From Candidatus Falkowbacteria bacterium CG10_big_fil_rev_8_21_14_0_10_39_9 (lineage in GTDB: Bacteria; Patescibacteriota; Patescibacteriia; Patescibacteriales; UBA12465), in the NCBI GenBank assembly GCA_002778645.1, contig PFAQ01000020.1, forward strand, positions 1-9,482: a stretch of DNA of 9,482 bases, written 5' to 3'. The position numbers and the translations under genes were made by a program. Position 1 is the first letter of the stretch; each line of letters opens with the position of its first letter. Under the pieces are notes generated by a model. That model had not been told where the DNA came from and did not search any database. It saw nothing but the letters and a program-made list of their open reading frames with translations. Below are positions 7,227 to 9,482 of this stretch, in pieces.

Positions 7227-7305
7227 AACAACCTCCTTTTGTTTTTTTAGTTAATACTAATATTATTTTTGGCCGGTAAGCTAAAAATAAAAAATTATTT
7301 TTCAT
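7213..7305 (-). CDS. Short leader ORF overlapping the GNAT-radical SAM gene
   Basis: A 30-codon ORF (MKNNFLFLAYRPKIILVL, then KKTKGGCYGIH) starts at 7305 and ends with TAA at 7215-7213, 14 bases inside the next gene in a different frame. It has its own Shine-Dalgarno AGGAG (7318-7314), eight bases from its ATG. The next gene's Shine-Dalgarno site lies inside it, so ribosomes translating the leader would cover or expose that site. This fits a leader peptide that couples or tunes translation. A genuine small hydrophobic, basic peptide, even a substrate of the downstream enzyme, is less likely but possible. Support is start site and arrangement only; I recognise no family. Confidence 0.45.
   Translation of the reverse strand: MKNNFLFLAYRPKIILVLTKKTKGGCYGIH
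7231..7239 (-). promoter_or_regulatory. Strong ribosome binding site of the GNAT-radical SAM gene
   Basis: AAAGGAGGT on the minus strand, with GGAGG five bases before the ATG at 7226, is a near-perfect anti-16S match. It fixes the start codon and contrasts with the other genes here, which lack such sites. Confidence 0.85.
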
Positions 7306-7347
7306 GATTTTATCTCCTATTTTTGGGATTTTTTTAAATAACGTGAA

Positions 7348-7408
7348 CCAACAATTTCCAGCATTTCAGCCGGACATGATTGTTAGTCCTTATACCTATA
7401 ATCTAACA
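7348..7408 (-). promoter_or_regulatory. Foldable leader RNA upstream of the leader ORF
   Basis: On the minus strand, CTAACAAT (7386-7379) can pair with ATTGTTGG (7355-7348). This encloses an inner 5-bp stem CCGGC/GCTGG (7373-7369 with 7362-7358) with a 6-base loop. The first six bases of the same segment can instead pair with TGTTAG (7408-7403). Two mutually exclusive folds are therefore possible, as in attenuators or riboswitches, but I recognise no known class. No convincing promoter could be placed here; the stretch 7227-7483 otherwise holds only the leader ORF and the terminator at 7430-7458. Confidence 0.35.
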
Positions 7409-7429
7409 CATTTCCTCATATTTTAGAAG

Positions 7430-7458
7430 AAAAAAGAAGTGAATATGAATCCACTTCT
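7430..7458 (-). terminator. Intrinsic terminator of the coiled-coil gene
   Basis: Read on the minus strand, AGAAGTG (7458-7452) pairs with CACTTCT (7441-7435) around a 10-base loop. Ts then continue unbroken to 7430. It lies just downstream of the small coiled-coil gene. Confidence 0.75.
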
Positions 7459-7483
7459 AATAATCTCTAATAAAAGCCAAAAA

Positions 7484-7834
7484 TTAAATCTTTTCGAACC
7501 GAACGCTAAACACTGGTTGATACTTATTATTATGTTCATCCACTACCCCCACGGTCTCACCCTTAATCAATTGAGTCAGCGCCATATTGCTTAACATCTC
7601 CTTATCAGAGGCGATATAAGACTTAATCTCATCCAGTTTCTGGAACTCAGACTTCAAATCAGATTTCAAATTGTCCTCCACCTTCTTCTTCTTTTCCTTC
7701 AGAGCCTTAGCCTCCTCCAAAATCAATTGGTATTCCTGAGAATTAGCCATCACGTCGCGATGAATTCCCTTCAGGATTTTCTGTTCTTGTTGTTTCTCTT
7801 TAATGCGGTTAAAAATTTCTTGCACATCTTTCAT
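7484..7834 (-). CDS. Small coiled-coil protein, conserved CPR-type hypothetical
   Basis: A 116-residue cytoplasmic protein with no signal peptide or membrane segment. Residues about 1-80 are Lys/Glu/Gln-rich with heptad-like spacing (IFNRIKEKQQEQKILKGI, EEAKALKEKKKKVEDNL), predicting one or two long helices. The C-terminus (about 88-116, LIKGETVGVVDEHNNKYQPV) is polar and probably forms a short beta hairpin. I recognise this sequence type as recurrent in CPR genomes, where it is annotated as hypothetical; that is from memory, not a search. The function is unknown. It is a single-gene unit with an extended -10 promoter and its own terminator. The start codon is preceded by a 16-bp AT-only palindrome instead of a Shine-Dalgarno site. 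Confidence in the coding call is high. Confidence 0.88.
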   Translation of the reverse strand: MKDVQEIFNRIKEKQQEQKILKGIHRDVMANSQEYQLILEEAKALKEKKKKVEDNLKSDLKSEFQKLDEIKSYIASDKEMLSNMALTQLIKGETVGVVDEHNNKYQPVFSVRFEKI

Positions 7835-7850
7835 AATAATTATAATTATT
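7835..7850. repeat. Perfect 16-bp AT palindrome abutting a start codon
   Basis: AATAATTATAATTATT equals its own reverse complement and sits directly before the ATG of the coiled-coil gene, in its 5' leader. It may be an operator or an RNA hairpin at the ribosome landing site, but AT-rich chance is a real alternative. Confidence 0.4.
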
Positions 7851-7870
7851 TTTTATTAATGGGAAAAAAT

Positions 7871-7879
7871 ATTATAGCA
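7871..7879 (-). promoter_or_regulatory. Extended -10 promoter of the coiled-coil gene
   Basis: On the minus strand, TGC (7879-7877) is directly followed by a perfect TATAAT (7876-7871). The upstream -35 region is only T-rich (TTTTTG at 18 bases), which is acceptable for an extended -10 promoter. The leader is about 30 bases. Confidence 0.65.
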
Positions 7880-7956
7880 TCTTTTATCAAAAAGCAAAAA
7901 CAAACCACCGGCTTATTTTTTTATTGGTCAGAAAATAATCGTACACCCCTGGCCAT

Positions 7957-7985
7957 TTGACTAAATTCGAAAAGTGTTGTAAAAT
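7957..7985 (+). promoter_or_regulatory. Promoter of the secreted CPR-type gene at 8023
   Basis: -35 TTGACT (7957-7962), a 17-base spacer and -10 TAAAAT (7980-7985). The predicted leader is about 30 bases, A-rich, without a Shine-Dalgarno site. It is divergent from the coiled-coil gene's promoter about 80 bases away. Confidence 0.65.
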
Positions 7986-8022
7986 CATAAATCAATTAAG
8001 TCGAACCTTAAAAATTTAAAAA

Positions 8023-8523
8023 ATGAAAAAAATCATAGTTACAGTAATATTCTGGCAATTATTATTAGCCAATTTAATGGCCCAAAATTATACAATAATA
8101 GTTGACCGCTCAAAAAGTTTAGGGGATCTAGTCGTTGCCGGAAAATATGACATAGTTTATGGGGAAATAAACTCGGAGAACTTTCCCATCGATAACCCAG
8201 AAAAGAGAATAGATACCCTAGTTGTCCATTTATTTAAAAATACAAAACATTATTCTGGAGAAAAAATATGTAAAGAATTAAAAAAAATCGGTTATCGACC
8301 AGCCGATATTAGAGAGCTTTTAGCTTTTGGGATTACCTATCCCGAAAAACAAAGCGACTCATCAATAATCGCATTAGGGTCGAGATACCCAGATAAAATT
8401 TTCTCTAATTCCTATTTCATACCAGTTTTAGGCGGGGAGAACAACAAGAGGATAATATATACTGAGTGGATGGATGTCCCCAGAAATGAATCCTTTATTT
8501 TTATGGCAATAAAAATAGAATAA
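8023..8523 (+). CDS. Secreted member of a short CPR-type hypothetical family
   Basis: A 166-residue protein. Residues 1-20 are a signal peptide (Lys 2-3, hydrophobic core, likely cleavage at LMA|Q). The mature part carries the order of motifs I recall from a family multiplied in CPR genomes: a start like VDRSKSLGDLVVAGKYDIVY, then NSENFPI, a helical YRPADIRELLAFGITYPEKQ, IIALGS, and a C-terminal strand ending FIFMAIKIE. The IALGS...W...FxAxK ending resembles the carbohydrate- or ligand-binding C-type-lectin-like folds, but that is a guess. Most members I recall lack a signal peptide, so export would be notable. No catalytic motif is visible. The gene is monocistronic, with its own promoter and a bidirectional terminator. 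The start ATG lacks a Shine-Dalgarno site, as in the TPR gene. The coding call is secure; the function is unknown. Confidence 0.85.
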   Translation: MKKIIVTVIFWQLLLANLMAQNYTIIVDRSKSLGDLVVAGKYDIVYGEINSENFPIDNPEKRIDTLVVHLFKNTKHYSGEKICKELKKIGYRPADIRELLAFGITYPEKQSDSSIIALGSRYPDKIFSNSYFIPVLGGENNKRIIYTEWMDVPRNESFIFMAIKIE

Positions 8524-8533
8524 TTATACCTTC

Positions 8534-8565
8534 AAAAAAGACTACCACAAATGATAGTCTTTTTT
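8534..8565 (+). terminator. Bidirectional intrinsic terminator
   Basis: AAAAAAGACTA (8534-8544) pairs with TAGTCTTTTTT (8555-8565), with a further CA/TG pairing inside and a CAAA loop. Six-base T-runs exist on both strands. It serves the secreted gene (+) and the Cys-rich gene (-), which converge here. Confidence 0.88.
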
Positions 8566-8596
8566 ATATGTAATTGATTAATGATTAACCAGCCTT

Positions 8597-9157
8597 TTAA
8601 TCACACTTCCCTTCGCATTCAAACATCTTGGCCGGGTCAGACTGATACTCCTTAGCACAACTATCAACACAAGCCTTACATTTAGTAAATTGCTCGTTAG
8701 CTTTGACCTGGCACTTCTCGCCCACTAGTTCACAAACGGCATAATTTAAACATCTATCGCCTAAGGCATACATCGCCGTACAAACTTCCGCCGGATTAGA
8801 TCCGCACTTGATATCTAGTCCATGACAATTTTCTCTCTCACAAATAGTCTTTCCCTTCAAAGTAGTTCTAATCTTTTTATACCAAGTTCGATCAATTCCC
8901 ATACCGGCGCAAAACTCTTCGCTTTGACAACTAACCGAACTGCACTCCGGGCAAGGCGGACAAACCACGCAACCACCTGGACAAGCATCAACGGCATAGG
9001 AATTGCAAGAAACATCGGTTTGATTAACCTTAGTGGCGCTGGGGATAGAATTACTGCTTAAAATATTATAGCGATCAAAAAAATACCAAGTAATAAGCGA
9101 GAGCATTATTAATAATAAGATTAACTCCAGAACCACTTTTTTATTTTGACCAGTCAT
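8597..9157 (-). CDS. Membrane-anchored cysteine-rich extracytoplasmic protein
   Basis: A 186-residue protein. Residues about 8-28 form one transmembrane anchor (VVLELILLLIMLSLITWYFF) after a short basic start, and a Ser/Thr-rich spacer follows. The exterior part (residues 50-186) has 20 cysteines. There is a dense cluster at 51-83 (CPGGCVVCPPCPEC), a spread-out middle (106-149), and a C-terminal C160-x2-C163-x3-C167-x13-C181-x3-C185. The last part forms a twin CX3C pair, as in disulfide-locked helical hairpins. The even number and export suggest disulfides rather than metal sites, though CxxC pairs could bind metal. There is no enzyme motif. It probably acts at the cell surface as a binding or structural protein. 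I do not recognise the family beyond Cys-rich anchored proteins seen in CPR. It is transcribed alone. Confidence 0.82.
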   Translation of the reverse strand: MTGQNKKVVLELILLLIMLSLITWYFFDRYNILSSNSIPSATKVNQTDVSCNSYAVDACPGGCVVCPPCPECSSVSCQSEEFCAGMGIDRTWYKKIRTTLKGKTICERENCHGLDIKCGSNPAEVCTAMYALGDRCLNYAVCELVGEKCQVKANEQFTKCKACVDSCAKEYQSDPAKMFECEGKCD

Positions 9158-9181
9158 ATAATTATTTTAGTAAGTAATTAT
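9158..9181. repeat. Inverted repeat abutting the start of the Cys-rich gene
   Basis: ATAATTA (9158-9164) and TAATTAT (9175-9181) form a 7-bp inverted repeat with a 10-base spacer, immediately upstream of the ATG at 9157. It resembles the AT palindrome in front of the coiled-coil gene. Significance is uncertain given the AT-rich context. Confidence 0.3.
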
Positions 9182-9185
9182 CATC

Positions 9186-9194
9186 ATTTTAGCA
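9186..9194 (-). promoter_or_regulatory. Extended -10 promoter of the Cys-rich gene
   Basis: On the minus strand, TGC (9194-9192) plus TAAAAT (9191-9186) make an extended -10. A TTGACT lies upstream (9219-9214), but 22 bases away, which is too far for a standard spacer. The promoter therefore probably relies on the extended -10. Confidence 0.5.
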
Positions 9195-9236
9195 AAGTAC
9201 CGGGAAAAATTCCAGTCAAACGGAAATGGGACTAAT

Positions 9237-9265
9237 TTGACAGAAATCAGCCTGCCGTGTAATTT
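9237..9265 (+). promoter_or_regulatory. Promoter of the right-end short ORF
   Basis: A consensus -35 TTGACA (9237-9242), a 17-base spacer and -10 TAATTT (9260-9265). The predicted start is near 9272, about 36 bases before the ATG at 9308. It is divergent from the Cys-rich gene. Confidence 0.6.
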
Positions 9266-9307
9266 AGATCGATAGAATTAACAATAGTATTAACGAAATC
9301 GGTCTTT

Positions 9308-9482
9308 ATGAACCTAGAAGAGCATGAAAAAGCTGGTTGGAAACAACTGCAAACTTTTGGTTACAGTAGGGTTATTATTGTCAAAGACGGTAAAAAAATG
9401 CTGTTTGACATCAAAAATAAACTACCGAGCCCTTACGGACTCGGTATTTTTTATAACTCAAGCTTCGCTTGTCCGCAGTCCT
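9308..9482 (+). CDS. Short hypothetical ORF, runs off the window end
   Basis: The ATG at 9308 opens a frame that stays open to the window edge (58 codons visible). The first 38 residues (MNLEEHEKAGWKQLQTFGYS, then RVIIVKDGKKMLFDIKNK) have protein-like composition: an amphipathic helix followed by beta strands. After that the frame passes through a terminator-like hairpin at 9423-9452 and becomes LPSPYGLGIFYNSSFACPQS. That stretch may not be coding, or may belong to a repeat. A promoter lies at the right distance upstream, but there is no Shine-Dalgarno site. It could be a real small gene, a gene that lost its stop, or a short non-coding transcript of about 180 bases. I recognise no family. 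Confidence 0.4.
   Translation, partial: MNLEEHEKAGWKQLQTFGYSRVIIVKDGKKMLFDIKNKLPSPYGLGIFYNSSFACPQS
9423..9452 (+). terminator. Intrinsic terminator-like hairpin at the right end
   Basis: TACCGAG (9423-9429) pairs with CTCGGTA (9440-9446), with an inner CC/GG pairing, a TTAC loop and six Ts (9447-9452). The shape is that of a + strand rho-independent terminator, yet it lies within the open frame starting at 9308. Confidence 0.65.

Noticed and set aside
7213..7305. Similarity between KKTKGGC in the leader peptide and KKTGGC in the radical SAM motif
   Set aside because: The GGC in the leader arises from the embedded AAAGGAGGTTGT ribosome binding site, so the resemblance is most likely coincidence.
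8822..9061. A 79-codon + strand ORF
   Set aside because: It is antisense to the Cys-rich gene, whose anchor and cysteine pattern are clearly the coding signal.
9192..9219. Standard -35/-10 promoter using TTGACT for the Cys-rich gene
   Set aside because: The spacer to TAAAAT would be 22 bases, too long for sigma70; only the extended -10 was kept.
1..9482. CRISPR array, tRNA or rRNA gene, insertion sequence, phage integration site
   Set aside because: I saw no regularly spaced direct repeats, cloverleaf-like sequence, rRNA segments, transposase motifs or terminal inverted repeats.

Overview
The window looks like a chromosomal segment of a Candidate Phyla Radiation (Patescibacteria) bacterium, perhaps of the Falkowbacteria/Magasanikbacteria kind. 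This rests on the low-GC sequence, on several small or membrane-anchored proteins that I recognise from memory as recurrent in CPR genomes, and on kinases without neighbouring regulators. No database search was possible. Signal peptides ending in Ala-Gln and the lack of Shine-Dalgarno sites before most genes recall Bacteroidetes. However, the visible promoters are sigma70-like (for example TTGACA with TAATAT), which Bacteroidetes promoters are not. Every complete gene ends in TAA.

Positions 1-2287 (+ strand): a membrane sensor histidine kinase, cut by the window edge and broken by a frame change near 481-517. It overlaps a class I isoprenoid-synthase-like gene (1028-2287) by 62 bases. A kinase paired with a prenyl-synthase-like protein recalls the Bacillus ComQ/ComP arrangement, but no pheromone peptide or response regulator is visible. 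Positions 2311-3257: a gene with its own strong promoter, encoding a secreted TPR protein, and a bidirectional terminator. Positions 3275-5453 (- strand): a complete multi-TM, GAF-containing sensor histidine kinase with a good promoter.

Positions 5465-7408 (- strand): a two-domain enzyme with an N-terminal GNAT domain and a C-terminal radical SAM domain. It is preceded by a 30-codon leader ORF and a foldable leader RNA. These two ORFs are the only ones in the window with convincing Shine-Dalgarno sites. Positions 7430-7879 (- strand): a small coiled-coil protein with promoter and terminator.

Positions 7957-8565 (+ strand): a secreted member of a short CPR-type protein family. Positions 8540-9194 (- strand): a membrane-anchored protein with 20 cysteines whose C-terminus carries a twin CX3C motif. 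Positions 9237-9482 (+ strand): a promoter, a short ORF that runs off the window, and a terminator hairpin lying inside that ORF.

The genes do not form one pathway. The common theme is the cell surface and signalling: two sensor kinases, two exported proteins and one anchored disulfide-rich protein. The best candidates for something new are the GNAT-radical SAM fusion with its leader ORF and the kinase/isoprenoid-synthase pair.
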